Shown in pieces: positions 25,206-34,249 of a DNA stretch of 46,659 nt. Source of the stretch: a candidate division KSB1 bacterium (lineage in GTDB: Bacteria > Zhuqueibacterota > Zhuqueibacteria > Oceanimicrobiales > Oceanimicrobiaceae); assembly GCA_022562085.1 (NCBI GenBank), contig JADFPY010000004.1, positions 1 through 46,659 of the forward strand. Direction: 5' to 3'. Each line of letters opens with the position of its first letter. The stretch's first letter is position 1. Below the pieces are notes generated by a model. It saw only the letters and a list, made by a program, of their open reading frames with translations. It made no database searches and had not been told where the DNA came from. A program made the position numbers and the translations under genes.

Positions 25206-27002
25206 ATGCTGAAAATAAAATATCTCATTTTTTTTTTAATTCTCCTGCCTTTTCAAGCACGGGCTCAGCTCACTGTTGATGTTGTTTACCCCCGTCAAGA
25301 GCAAGTTGTTAATGCGTCAGATTCTACGTTTATTTTTGGCTCAGCTAGTGATCCGACCGCCCGAGTTTTTGTAAATAATCTACCAATACGGATGTATCCT
25401 AATGGCGCCTTCATTGGCGTTGTTCCAGTTACGCCCGGAGATTTTTCATTTAGATGCGTTGCTAAAACACAATCGGATTCGGCGGAAGTTGTTATTAACG
25501 TTGTCATTCCCACTTATTTAACCACGAGCCCGGATGATACCATTGCAATTGACAGTACTTACTTTTTACCGAGCCAGTATATTGAACTTCGCGCCGGCGA
25601 CTATTTTGAAGTTGCATTTAAGGGCACGCCCGGCCTGACAGGTTCTTTTACCATCCCGGGTGTAATTGAAAATGCTGAGATGGTGGAAGCGCCGCCCCGG
25701 AAAGGACATGATTGGGGAGAATCTGTATTTGGAGTTGGCAAATCTTCGCCGCTCCCGGAAGTTGCCGGAATATACCGTGGCGGTTTTTTTATCAAGCAAG
25801 GAATTGAGATTGACACCGCGGAGGTCGCCTTTGAATTGCGCGGAACCAATGGAATCAATGCAACTGCGATTGCTCCCGGAAGATTGACGGTTCGTATTGA
25901 CACCATCCCGAATATTGCTGTGCTTACAGAAGAATTGACCGTGGCTCGAGCGGGAGCCGGATTGGGTTATCAAATGTTTTTACCCGATGGCGTGAAATTG
26001 TGGATTACCGGCAAGAAAGGAGCTTATTATCGTGCTCATTTAAATAGCTTGGAGGATATCTGGGTCCCTGAAGGTAACTTGAGATTTCTGTCTTCAGGAA
26101 CGCCGATTCCATCCAGCACGATCGAACTTGTTAGGTCGCGGAGCATGGATAGAAAAGTCAAAGTTACATTTCACTTGCGCGAGAGATTACCATTTAAGAT
26201 TACTCAACTAAACGATCCTTCTGCGTTAGTTGTTTCCATTTACGGTGCGATTTCAAATACGGATTGGATAAGGTACGACTTCGACGATCCGATGATTCGG
26301 GAAATGAGCTGGTCACAACCTGCTAATGGTGTTTATGAAGTAAAAATTCTACTCGACCAAAAGCAGCAATGGGGGTACAATCCGTATTATGACGAAACGA
26401 ACCTGGAAGTTGAAATAAAAAGACCCCCGACAAAATTTTCACTAAAGAACATGACGATCTGCATTGACCCCGGGCATGGTCCGGATGACGGAGCCGTTGG
26501 CCCAAGCCGCTTTAAAGAAAAAGACGCCAACATGCAATTATCTTTAGCCTTGAAAGAAAAATTGGAAAAAAAAGGAGCAAAAGTTTTTTTAACTCGAAAA
26601 AATCATCATGGGGCAGGTCTCGGGGTTAGAACAAAATTGGCCGCTTTTGTGCAGGCGGATGTTTTGCTCAGCATTCATCACAATGCGCTCCCGGATGGTG
26701 TGAACCCTTTTACAAGCAGAGGCAGCAGCACTTATTATTATCATCCCCAAAGCCATGCTTTGGCGGCGGCGATTCAGAATAGGTTGCTGAAGAAATTAAA
26801 ATTACCAAACTTTGGCCTTTATTACGATAATTTGTCGGTATGTAGAATTCCGCAAATGCCCGCGGTACTAATAGAGCCCGCTTTTATTATGCACCCGGAG
26901 GAAGAAATGGAAATTAGATCTCAGAAGTATAAACAAAATGCAGCGGATGCCATAGTAGGTGGTTTGGAAGATTTTTTAAAACAGGCAAAAAGGAATTTAT
27001 AA
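25206..27002 (+). CDS. N-acetylmuramoyl-L-alanine amidase (Amidase_3) with long N-terminal region
   Basis: A 598-residue secreted enzyme that cleaves the amide between muramic acid and the stem peptide. The signal peptide is MLKIKYLIFFLILLPFQARA. Residues 22-410 are beta-rich, with an Ig-like segment near the start and an AMIN-like stretch (KVTFHLRERLPFKITQLNDP) at about 315-400. The catalytic domain starts at about 415: ICIDPGHGPDDGA (zinc His), FKEKDANMQL (zinc Glu), LLSIHHNALPDG (zinc His) and AVLIEPAFIMHPEEE (catalytic Glu). It begins directly at the moeA stop. Likely a division-associated wall hydrolase. Confidence 0.92.
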   Translation: MLKIKYLIFFLILLPFQARAQLTVDVVYPRQEQVVNASDSTFIFGSASDPTARVFVNNLPIRMYPNGAFIGVVPVTPGDFSFRCVAKTQSDSAEVVINVVIPTYLTTSPDDTIAIDSTYFLPSQYIELRAGDYFEVAFKGTPGLTGSFTIPGVIENAEMVEAPPRKGHDWGESVFGVGKSSPLPEVAGIYRGGFFIKQGIEIDTAEVAFELRGTNGINATAIAPGRLTVRIDTIPNIAVLTEELTVARAGAGLGYQMFLPDGVKLWITGKKGAYYRAHLNSLEDIWVPEGNLRFLSSGTPIPSSTIELVRSRSMDRKVKVTFHLRERLPFKITQLNDPSALVVSIYGAISNTDWIRYDFDDPMIREMSWSQPANGVYEVKILLDQKQQWGYNPYYDETNLEVEIKRPPTKFSLKNMTICIDPGHGPDDGAVGPSRFKEKDANMQLSLALKEKLEKKGAKVFLTRKNHHGAGLGVRTKLAAFVQADVLLSIHHNALPDGVNPFTSRGSSTYYYHPQSHALAAAIQNRLLKKLKLPNFGLYYDNLSVCRIPQMPAVLIEPAFIMHPEEEMEIRSQKYKQNAADAIVGGLEDFLKQAKRNL

Positions 27003-27014
27003 AGAGGTGATACT

Positions 27015-27437
27015 ATGTTTGGCAGTAAATTAGACATTGGCCTGATTTCCTTAGTCGTACTATTTGCGATGTTAAATTGTACAACCTCGAAAAACGGTGT
27101 TCCGATGCAAGATTCTGAAAGGCTTGAAAAAATTTATGTCGATAAAGTTGATTCCGGGCCGAGCATTTCTGAAGCTGAAAAGTTACAGGTGAATGTTAGC
27201 GGGAATTTGCCCTCGCCTGCCTACACATTTGAGCGCTTCGACGTCAAAGTGAAAGGAAAAGTCGTTGAAATTATACCACTAGCCAAATTTGATGCGGATA
27301 AAATGGTGGTCCAGGTCCTGGTGCCATTTCAGGAGGTTTGCTCGGTTGAAAATCTGAAACCCGGGACGTATAACATTCAAGTCCATGGTCGTGGCGACAC
27401 AGTTGTAAAAGCTGAAAGTATTCATGTTAAGAAGTAA
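27015..27437 (+). CDS. Putative lipoprotein of unknown function
   Basis: A 140-residue protein with a strong ribosome-binding site (AGAGGTGAT) upstream. The signal sequence ends in a lipobox (FAMLNC, about residues 18-23). The mature part looks like one beta-rich domain (FERFDVKVKGKVVEIIPL... VVQVLVPFQEVCSVENLKPGTYNIQVHGRGDTV) reminiscent of Ig-like or IPT/TIG folds, but I do not recognise a family. It lies 12 bases after the amidase, so it may assist it in the periplasm; that is inference from position only. Confidence 0.7.
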   Translation: MFGSKLDIGLISLVVLFAMLNCTTSKNGVPMQDSERLEKIYVDKVDSGPSISEAEKLQVNVSGNLPSPAYTFERFDVKVKGKVVEIIPLAKFDADKMVVQVLVPFQEVCSVENLKPGTYNIQVHGRGDTVVKAESIHVKK

Positions 27438-27464
27438 AATTTAATCAAAACAACAGGTGCCCTT

Positions 27465-28403
27465 TTGAGCAAAGTAGGTTTTTATTTCCACAATGATTAC
27501 TTGAAACACAAAACGGGCTCCGGCCATCCTGAACGCCCAGAACGACTGCAAGATCTTACCCAGCATTTAAAAGAAACCGATATTTTCGCAAAGTTGACTC
27601 ATTTTTCTCCCGGTACCTGTGAAGTTGACCGAATTAAAGAAGTTCATCCTGGACATTATATTGAAACTATAAAAAACGCTTGCAAAAACGGATCACATTA
27701 TTTAGATTCTGATACGGTCGTTTGTGAAGACTCATATGAGATTGCCCTTTTAGCCGCCGGAGCTGCGACAAATGCATGCGATTCAGTCATGAAGGGAAAG
27801 GTGGAATGCGCCTTTTGTGCAGTTCGGCCACCAGGTCATCATGCTGAACCTGGCAGGGCGATGGGATTTTGTTTGTTTAATAATGTGGCCATTGCTGCAA
27901 AATATTTACAGAATCATCATTCGATTAAGAAAATCTGCATTATTGATTGGGATGTTCACCACGGTAACGGTACTCAAAATGCATTTTATGATGATCCGAC
28001 AGTTTTTTACATTAGTATTCATCAGCATCCGTTGTATCCCGGCACGGGATTAGCTGAAGAGAAGGGTCATGGTGAGGGAGAAGGAACCACCTTAAACTTT
28101 CCTTCACCTGCCGCCTTTAGCGATAAAGAATACTTGCAGATATTTGAGAATGACATCACCAATGCGGTCAGCGAATTTAAGCCTGAATTTATTTTGGTTT
28201 CAGCCGGCTTTGATGCACACCGAAACGATCCTCTTGCAAATATGAATGTCTCTGAAGAAGGCTTTGCACGTATGACCCGAGTCATACTGGATTTGTCCAG
28301 GGAGTTTTGCAGGGGAAGAATGGTTTCGGTTTTAGAAGGCGGATATGATTTAGATGCTCTGTCGGGAAGCGTAGAACATCACTTGCGAGAAATGTTAGAA
28401 TAA
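27465..28403 (+). CDS. Histone deacetylase / AcuC-family zinc deacetylase
   Basis: A 312-residue arginase-fold deacetylase of the class II HDAC-like/acetylpolyamine amidohydrolase superfamily. It begins with SGHPERPERLQDL, has the catalytic AVRPPGHHAEPGRAMGFCLFNN (tandem histidines), the zinc-binding IIDWDVHHGNGTQ, YISIHQHPLYPGTG, VSAGFDAHRNDPLANM (zinc Asp), and LEGGYDLDAL. Start is TTG 27465 with AGGTG six bases upstream. The substrate could be an acetylated protein lysine, acetylpolyamine or a small molecule; this cannot be told. Confidence 0.93.
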   Translation: MSKVGFYFHNDYLKHKTGSGHPERPERLQDLTQHLKETDIFAKLTHFSPGTCEVDRIKEVHPGHYIETIKNACKNGSHYLDSDTVVCEDSYEIALLAAGAATNACDSVMKGKVECAFCAVRPPGHHAEPGRAMGFCLFNNVAIAAKYLQNHHSIKKICIIDWDVHHGNGTQNAFYDDPTVFYISIHQHPLYPGTGLAEEKGHGEGEGTTLNFPSPAAFSDKEYLQIFENDITNAVSEFKPEFILVSAGFDAHRNDPLANMNVSEEGFARMTRVILDLSREFCRGRMVSVLEGGYDLDALSGSVEHHLREMLE

Positions 28404-28440
28404 GATATTGAATTTGTGATTTATAAAGGACTCTTATAGA

Positions 28441-29127
28441 GTGATTGAATTTGAGAAAAATATTGGACTAAAACCGGGCGACACCTTTGCGCTTCTCGAG
28501 GTAAGAAAAGAGATGATAGAAAGTCAAATTATCAATCGAGGCGTGAAAAACCCGGTAGTGCTCAAAGCCTTAGAAAAGGTGCCTCGGCACAGGTTTGTGA
28601 ATGAGAGTTTAGAAAACTCGGCTTATGACGATGCTCCGTTGCCGATTGGAGAGGGGCAAACGATTTCACAGCCATTTATTGTCGCATATATGACCGCCGC
28701 TTTAGAACTCAAGGGCAACGAAAAAATTCTGGAGGTCGGCGCAGGGTCAGGCTATCAAGCGGCGGTTTTATCTGAAATTGTTGAACACGTTTATACAATT
28801 GAAATCAATGAAAATCTTACCATTGATGTATCAAGACGGTTGAAAAAAATGGGCTGCAATAACGTTTCACTGAGATTTGGGAATGGCTATAAAGGCTGGC
28901 CCGAACACGCTCCTTTTGATGGCATCATTGTAACTGCAGCACCGGACTCGATTCCCCAGTCCTTAATTGAACAACTGAAAATCGGCGGCAAAATGGTTGT
29001 TCCTATAGGTAAGACTAATCAGGATTTGATTGTGGTTACTAAATTCCCGGACGGATCTGTTGAAAAAGAATCACGCATTCCAGTCCGATTTGTCCCGATG
29101 ATTCGTGAAACCGAAAAGGAAGAATAG
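28441..29127 (+). CDS. pcm: Protein-L-isoaspartate O-methyltransferase
   Basis: A 228-residue PIMT that repairs isoaspartyl residues in aged proteins. The family signature appears as MIESQIINRGVKNPVVLKAL, VPRHRFV, YDDAPLPIGEGQTISQPFIVAYM, the SAM loop ILEVGAGSGYQAAVLSEI, GNGYKGWPEHAPFDGIIVTAA, and LKIGGKMVVPIG. The start used is GTG 28441 (AAAGGA upstream), giving 15 residues before the usual family N-terminus; a start nearer ATG 28486 is not excluded. Six bases separate it from rpiB. Confidence 0.95.
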   Translation: MIEFEKNIGLKPGDTFALLEVRKEMIESQIINRGVKNPVVLKALEKVPRHRFVNESLENSAYDDAPLPIGEGQTISQPFIVAYMTAALELKGNEKILEVGAGSGYQAAVLSEIVEHVYTIEINENLTIDVSRRLKKMGCNNVSLRFGNGYKGWPEHAPFDGIIVTAAPDSIPQSLIEQLKIGGKMVVPIGKTNQDLIVVTKFPDGSVEKESRIPVRFVPMIRETEKEE

Positions 29128-29133
29128 TGCTAA

Positions 29134-29778
29134 ATGAGCAAATTGATTACGGAGCGTGATGTAATTGATGCCCATAGAAAGCAGAAAACAGAACTGGTCG
29201 TTGCGGCAAACGGCATTGTGACTCCTTCTGCGCAAGACGCGGCCGCTATTCGCGGAATTAGGATTTTAAAAAAAGAAATTGCTAAGACTTCTTCGGAACC
29301 TCAACTCTCCCCCCAGGTTCAATTCTCAGGAAAAATAATTATTGGCTCAGATCACGGCGGTTTTGAGCTGAAAGAGATACTCAAAGATTATATAACTGAG
29401 TTGGGGTTGGAATTCGATGATTTGGGCACGCATTCAACGGAATCCGTGGACTACCCTGACTTTGCTTATGCAGTTGCTGAAAAAGTTACCAATGACGCGG
29501 GATTATTAGGTATCATTGTAGACGGAGCGGGTGTCGGTTCGGCAATGGCAGCGAATAAGGTTCGCGGAATTCGTGCTGCATCGTGCCAGGATACCTACAC
29601 TGCCAGGAATAGCCGCCTTCATAACAACGCAAATGTCTTAACTCTCGGAAGCAGGTCTCTTGGAGTCGATGTTGCTAAAGAAATCGTAAAAGTCTGGCTT
29701 GAAACCCGCTTTGAAAGTGGCCGCCATAAAGCCCGGGTTGATAAAATTATGGCAATTGAAAAAAAACTTAAGGTTTGA
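29134..29778 (+). CDS. rpiB: RpiB/LacAB-family isomerase with N-terminal extension
   Basis: A 214-residue protein; typical RpiB is about 145-150. Residues 66-214 are the RpiB fold: IIGSDHGGFELKEILKDY, SVDYPDFAYAVAEKV, AANKVRGIRAASCQDTYTARN and SRLHNNANVLTLGSR. The catalytic loop, normally CGTGIG or CGSGIG, reads DGAGVGSA (Asp130 in place of the cysteine). Residues 1-48 form an extra module, LITERDVIDAHRKQK... LVVAANGIVTPSAQDAAAI, resembling the N-terminal segments seen in several bacterial-microcompartment-associated enzymes. Whether it still interconverts ribose and ribulose 5-phosphate is uncertain. It ends 17 bases from the convergent ftsZ. Confidence 0.88.
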   Translation: MSKLITERDVIDAHRKQKTELVVAANGIVTPSAQDAAAIRGIRILKKEIAKTSSEPQLSPQVQFSGKIIIGSDHGGFELKEILKDYITELGLEFDDLGTHSTESVDYPDFAYAVAEKVTNDAGLLGIIVDGAGVGSAMAANKVRGIRAASCQDTYTARNSRLHNNANVLTLGSRSLGVDVAKEIVKVWLETRFESGRHKARVDKIMAIEKKLKV

Positions 29779-29795
29779 GTGATTTCAAATTCTCC

Positions 29796-30980
29796 TTAGT
29801 CTGTTCGCCGCCTTAAGTAAGCAGGCACATCGAGATCACCGTTAGTTCTCTTCTCCAAAGCTTCTTCTTTCACAAGTTCAATAGTTTCCGGTTCGTTCTC
29901 AGGTTCCGGTTTTTCATGAATGCGCTGATAAGTTGGTATGGCGAGATCTGACAGGGGGTTGTCTGAATATTCAAGGAATTTTTTTCTGCCATTGTTGAGT
30001 GAACTCAGTTTGCCATTATGATTAAATCCGGTTGCAATTACCGTAACTCGCATCTCTTCGTCTAACTGTTTATCGACGACTGCTCCAAAGATAATATTTG
30101 CTTCTGAACCAACGGCTTCTGAGATCACACTGGTGGCGTCGTTGACTTCATGCAACGTCATATTCTCCCCCCCGGTCACGTTAACCAGCACCCCTAGAGC
30201 GCCCTGAATGGAGACGTCTTCAAGGAGGGGGCTGGAGATGGCTTGCTGAGCTGCTTCTAAAGAACGGTTCTCCCCGGAGGCAAACCCGGAACCCATCAAC
30301 GCGTCGCCCATTTCCGACATGACTGTGCGCACATCCGCAAAGTCGAGGTTAATCAATCCGGGAATGGCAATTAAATCGGAGATACCCTTGGTCGCCTGCA
30401 GAAGCACGTCGTCGGCAATTTGAAAGGCGGAATTCAACGGCGTGTCTTTGGGCACAACAGACAGAAGTCTTTGGTTCGGTATCACGATGAGCGTATCTAC
30501 ACGGTCTTTTAATTCAGCGATTCCTTCTTGTGCGCGTTTCATTCGTTTCGGGCCTTCAAACATAAAAGGTTTGGTTACAATTCCAACTGTTAATGCGCCC
30601 AGATCTTTGGCAATTTCTGCAACAATTGGCGCGGCGCCGGTTCCGGTGCCGCCACCCATTCCGGCGGTTACAAAAATCATATCAGCATCGGACAATGCTT
30701 CAAAGACGGTTTCCCGGTCTTCTTCAATCGCTCTTCTTCCGGTTTCAGGGTTGGCACCGGCTCCGAGGCCTTTGGTTAATGCACAACCGACTTGTATGCG
30801 GGAGTTGGCCCGGCACATTTCGAGTGCTTGCAAATCGGTATTGATGGTTAAGAATTCAACGCCGCTTAATTTTGCCTCTATCATGCGGTTGATAGCATTG
30901 CCGCCTGCACCGCCAACGCCAACAACTTTCATTTTTGCTGTTGCGGAGTGGCTTTCGTCAAATGCAAATCTTAAGTTCAT
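29796..30980 (-). CDS. ftsZ: Cell division protein FtsZ
   Basis: Tubulin-like GTPase that forms the Z-ring. From ATG 30980 it is 394 residues: [11 protein letters not shown]..., [38 protein letters not shown], the signature [27 protein letters not shown], and [11 protein letters not shown] (T7 loop). A linker of about 50 residues leads to the C-terminal peptide [11 protein letters not shown] that binds FtsA. ATG 30980 has GGGAG eight bases upstream; an earlier in-frame ATG at 31034 would add 18 residues but lacks a good site. Last gene of the dcw cluster, convergent with rpiB. Confidence 0.97.
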   Translation of the reverse strand: MNLRFAFDESHSATAKMKVVGVGGAGGNAINRMIEAKLSGVEFLTINTDLQALEMCRANSRIQVGCALTKGLGAGANPETGRRAIEEDRETVFEALSDADMIFVTAGMGGGTGTGAAPIVAEIAKDLGALTVGIVTKPFMFEGPKRMKRAQEGIAELKDRVDTLIVIPNQRLLSVVPKDTPLNSAFQIADDVLLQATKGISDLIAIPGLINLDFADVRTVMSEMGDALMGSGFASGENRSLEAAQQAISSPLLEDVSIQGALGVLVNVTGGENMTLHEVNDATSVISEAVGSEANIIFGAVVDKQLDEEMRVTVIATGFNHNGKLSSLNNGRKKFLEYSDNPLSDLAIPTYQRIHEKPEPENEPETIELVKEEALEKRTNGDLDVPAYLRRRTD

Positions 30981-31051
30981 GGCTTTACTCCCATTTTGTT
31001 CAAAGAGTTCAAGTTGTTGTTTTGGGTTTCCCATTATCTCGAGCCAAAATT

Positions 31052-32284
31052 TTAAGCAATGTACCGACCGTTAAACCACTTGCGCATTCTCCCCATAATC
31101 CATGGAAACAAACCCTGTTCATTATCACCAAGAAATTCATCACCTTTGTGTTTGATTCCATAGTGAACCAGCCCGACGCCGGTTGCGTGAATGGGGCTTT
31201 GTGCTAAGTCGGTTAGACCGTTAAATTTATTTGGCACGCCCAATTTAACACTCATATCAAAAATTTCTTCTGCAAGTTCAACCGTACCCTCTAATAAAGA
31301 GCCGCCGCCGGTGAGGACCAAACCCGCACTCATCAGATGAACATAGTTCGATTTCTTGATTTCGCGATGAGCCAGAGTCAGAATCTCCTCCATTCTCGGT
31401 TGGATAATATCGACGAGATAAGCTTTAGAGAGCCGTCTTTCCGGACGTCCGCCGACTCCGGGCACTTCGATTGTTTCATCACGGAAACCCGGTTTTCGAA
31501 TTGCGCAGCCGTGCTGTATTTTTATGTTTTCCGCCTGGTCAACTGGTGTGCGCAGCCCAAGGGCCAGATCATTGGTGATACTTTTGCCCCCGAGACCAAC
31601 TACGGCAGTGTGTCGAATACATTCCTCAAAAAACATGGCGATGTCTGTGGTGCCGCCGCCAAGGTCCATCACAATTACACCGAGTTCTTTTTCGTCTTCT
31701 CCCAAAACGGAATAGCTTGAGGCTAACGGCTCAAGCACCAAATCCATGGCCCGCATTCCCGCCCTGCTGATACTCCGGTAAATATTTTGGGCGGAAGTGA
31801 TCGCCCCGGTGACAATATGGACCTCAACTTCTAAACGTACCCCGGACATACCGACAGGATCTTTGATTCCATGCTGGTCATCGACAATAAATTCTTGCGG
31901 CAAAATATGTAGAACTTCTCTATCAATCGGCAAGGCTACCGCCTTCGCCGCATCGATAACCCTTCTGATGTCAGCCGGGGTGATCTCATTATTGGGGCCA
32001 GCTACCGCAACGACTCCGCGGCCATTTATGCTGCGAATATGGTCGCCTGCGATTCCTGCAAAAACCTCATCGATCTGGACACCTGCCATGCGCTCGGCCT
32101 CTTCAATAGCTGCCTCAATAGAGCGAATGGTTTTTTCCAGGTTGACAACGACCCCCTTTCTTAACCCATCGGATGGACTGGTGCCGACGCCAATTATTGT
32201 TGGCTCAGGGGAGCCATTTATTTCTGCAATGATGGCAGCAATTTTGGTGGTTCCAATGTCCAATCCAGCTATATACTTTGACAT
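31052..32284 (-). CDS. ftsA: Cell division protein FtsA
   Basis: A 410-residue actin-like ATPase that tethers FtsZ to the membrane. It shows [17 protein letters not shown] (phosphate 1), the SHS2 1C domain (about residues 80-170, [18 protein letters not shown]), [15 protein letters not shown] (phosphate 2), [14 protein letters not shown] and [12 protein letters not shown] (adenosine). The C-terminus [11 protein letters not shown] is an amphipathic membrane-targeting helix. GGAAGG precedes the ATG. Its stop is 71 bases from the preferred ftsZ start. Confidence 0.97.
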   Translation of the reverse strand: MSKYIAGLDIGTTKIAAIIAEINGSPEPTIIGVGTSPSDGLRKGVVVNLEKTIRSIEAAIEEAERMAGVQIDEVFAGIAGDHIRSINGRGVVAVAGPNNEITPADIRRVIDAAKAVALPIDREVLHILPQEFIVDDQHGIKDPVGMSGVRLEVEVHIVTGAITSAQNIYRSISRAGMRAMDLVLEPLASSYSVLGEDEKELGVIVMDLGGGTTDIAMFFEECIRHTAVVGLGGKSITNDLALGLRTPVDQAENIKIQHGCAIRKPGFRDETIEVPGVGGRPERRLSKAYLVDIIQPRMEEILTLAHREIKKSNYVHLMSAGLVLTGGGSLLEGTVELAEEIFDMSVKLGVPNKFNGLTDLAQSPIHATGVGLVHYGIKHKGDEFLGDNEQGLFPWIMGRMRKWFNGRYIA

Positions 32285-32319
32285 TTCACACCTTCCTTTT
32301 TAAGACAATTAGGATAGGG

Positions 32320-33117
32320 TTAACTTTTCAAGAATTCCTTGACAATGACTTGATCTTTAAATCTTAAGTCGAAGTATTTGACTTTTAAGAGCTTGTTTTC
32401 ACTTCTTAAAAGATTCAAAACCTTAAGTAAATTTGCGCTTTTTTTTTGAAGATTATCGTTGCCACAAATGACCGGGATGGCTCCTTCGTTAAGATAAAAG
32501 TAAATGCCGGTATTTTCCGAGTAAGAAATTTCAGAAACTTCACTATATAGGGTAAAGTATTTTGCTTTGGTAAAGTTTAAAAAGTCGATGACTTGATTCA
32601 GCTTGCTATTTTCTTCCAAATTATTTTCAGGCAGTTTGATGTTTGAAATAATCGGATAGTCGAAAAAAAATTCAGTCCGGAACACCGGCATAGGTTGACC
32701 TTTTTCATCCAATGCCAGAAGCTCCGAGTTGTTTAAGATTGCAATCGGTTCCTTTTCGTGCACTTTAATGACCAGACTTGAAGGCAACCTGCGACTTACC
32801 GTTGCCCGCTGAATGAGCGGGTGCTGCTCCACTTGATTGGCGATTTTTTGGGTATCAAATTCAAGTAAACTCACCGACGGCTCGACTTTAACAAGGTTAA
32901 GCAGTTCGGATTTTTTAGCAAACCGGTTGCCCTCGATTTTAATATCTTTTAATGCAAACAATTCCTGTGCATTTAACCAGGTTGCGACTTTCAATAAAAT
33001 CAGGAGTGAGGTTGTGACAATTAAAACTAAAATCCCTGCTCGTCTGGTTGGGAATGACCTTATTTTCCTAATTTTCTTCCCTATCTTTTTTGAGCTGTAT
33101 TTTGAATAAACCATCAT
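32320..33117 (-). CDS. ftsQ: Cell division protein FtsQ/DivIB
   Basis: A 265-residue bitopic protein that links FtsL/FtsB to the early divisome. A short basic cytoplasmic tail precedes a transmembrane helix (about residues 28-46, GILVLIVTTSLLILLKVATW). The POTRA domain follows (FALKDIKIEGNRFAKKSELLNL... HPLIQRATVSRRLPSSLVIKV), then the FtsQ beta domain (KEPIAILNNSELLALDEKGQ). GAGG lies eight bases before the first of two ATG codons. It starts 17 bases after murG, where murC, murB and ddl are often found. Confidence 0.92.
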   Translation of the reverse strand: MMVYSKYSSKKIGKKIRKIRSFPTRRAGILVLIVTTSLLILLKVATWLNAQELFALKDIKIEGNRFAKKSELLNLVKVEPSVSLLEFDTQKIANQVEQHPLIQRATVSRRLPSSLVIKVHEKEPIAILNNSELLALDEKGQPMPVFRTEFFFDYPIISNIKLPENNLEENSKLNQVIDFLNFTKAKYFTLYSEVSEISYSENTGIYFYLNEGAIPVICGNDNLQKKSANLLKVLNLLRSENKLLKVKYFDLRFKDQVIVKEFLKS

Positions 33118-33134
33118 ATCCCGAACCTCGAATG

Positions 33135-34247
33135 TTAACCTACGTTTTTGAGCGTGGGACCAATTTTAGCAGCGATATCTCCGGCTGCATTTGGTTTGGC
33201 TAATTGCTCTGCTGCTTTTGACATCGCCTCTCTCTTTTCCGGATTGTTTAAAAAACCTGAGATAGTGCTGACCAGCGTTTCTTCGTTCAGCGACTTTTCC
33301 AAAATCATAATTGCTGCGCCCGCCGTTTCTCGTGCTTTTGCATTAAACTCCTGGTGGCCGCCGGCAGAGTAGGGGTAAGGCACCAGAATGGCCGGCAGGC
33401 CGCAGATGGCTATTTCTGCCAAAGTAGTAGCCCCGGAACGGCAAAGTACAAGATCGGCAGTGGCGTATGCTGAAGCCATATCCTCTATAAACTCATGATT
33501 TGAGATGCGTTTGTCAGCGCCACATTTTTCGGCTACTATTTTAGAATCGTGAGGCCCGGTTGCCCACAGGATTTGCAAATCTGGCAATGCCTTTAATTTC
33601 TCGATGCCGTTTAAGACGGCCTGATTAATTGCGTGTGCGCCCTGGCTTCCGCCAAACACAAACAATGTAAGCTTGTCTTCTTGAAGGTTGAATTTTTTTA
33701 AAGCCGTTTTTTTATTCACCTGGTTAAAGTCTCCTCGCACCGGGTTCCCGCTGACAAAAATTTCCGGCTGCCCTTTAAAATAGGGGATAGATTCTTCAAA
33801 CATGACATGTACCTGACTGACCCATTTGCCGAGCAAGCGGTTTACCAATCCCGGATAACTGTTCTGTTCTTGAATCACCGTCGGGATGCGGAATGTGATC
33901 GCCATCATTAAAGCCGGACCGCTGACATATCCTCCGGTCCCGATGACCACGTCCGGCTTAAAAGATAAAATCAAAAAAGCACACTGCACCAAACTTACCA
34001 AAAGTCTGAGCGGGAAAATTAGATTGGCTAAACTCAATTTTCGCTGCAAGCCTCTCATCCAAATTTTCTTAAATTCATAAGGGTGCTTTGGCAGTATTTT
34101 ATTTTCGATGCCATAAGCTGTGCCCACAAACATTATCTTGCTTGACCAGCGTTGTTGGAATTCCTGCGCCAACGCGATACCCGGGTAAAGGTGGCCGCCG
34201 GTTCCTCCGCCCGCAATCATCACTTTGAGCACTTTCTTCTTGGACAT
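33135..34247 (-). CDS. murG: Undecaprenyl-PP-MurNAc-pentapeptide GlcNAc transferase MurG
   Basis: A 370-residue GT28 enzyme that makes lipid II from lipid I. Key stretches are MIAGGGTGGHLYPGIALAQE, VVIGTGGYVSGPALMMA, IQEQNSYPGLVNRLLGK, VSGNPVR, LFVFGGSQGAHAINQAV, HEFIEDMASAYATADLVLCR, SGATTLAEI and LVPYPYSAGGHQEFNA. Length is normal. It overlaps or abuts ftsW (two bases apart), so the two are probably translationally coupled. Confidence 0.97.
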   Translation of the reverse strand: MSKKKVLKVMIAGGGTGGHLYPGIALAQEFQQRWSSKIMFVGTAYGIENKILPKHPYEFKKIWMRGLQRKLSLANLIFPLRLLVSLVQCAFLILSFKPDVVIGTGGYVSGPALMMAITFRIPTVIQEQNSYPGLVNRLLGKWVSQVHVMFEESIPYFKGQPEIFVSGNPVRGDFNQVNKKTALKKFNLQEDKLTLFVFGGSQGAHAINQAVLNGIEKLKALPDLQILWATGPHDSKIVAEKCGADKRISNHEFIEDMASAYATADLVLCRSGATTLAEIAICGLPAILVPYPYSAGGHQEFNAKARETAGAAIMILEKSLNEETLVSTISGFLNNPEKREAMSKAAEQLAKPNAAGDIAAKIGPTLKNVG

Positions 34248-34249
34248 TT

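Noticed and set aside
27465-28403. Chromatin-type histone deacetylase as evidence of eukaryotic transfer
   Set aside because: AcuC/HDAC-like deacetylases are common in bacteria and the gene matches its neighbours in style; no sign of recent transfer.
30442-31074. 210-residue plus-strand open frame
   Set aside because: It is antisense to ftsZ, has no family features or ribosome-binding site, and the minus-strand FtsZ reading is unmistakable.
31797-32303. 168-residue plus-strand open frame
   Set aside because: It is antisense to ftsA; its translation has no recognisable motif.
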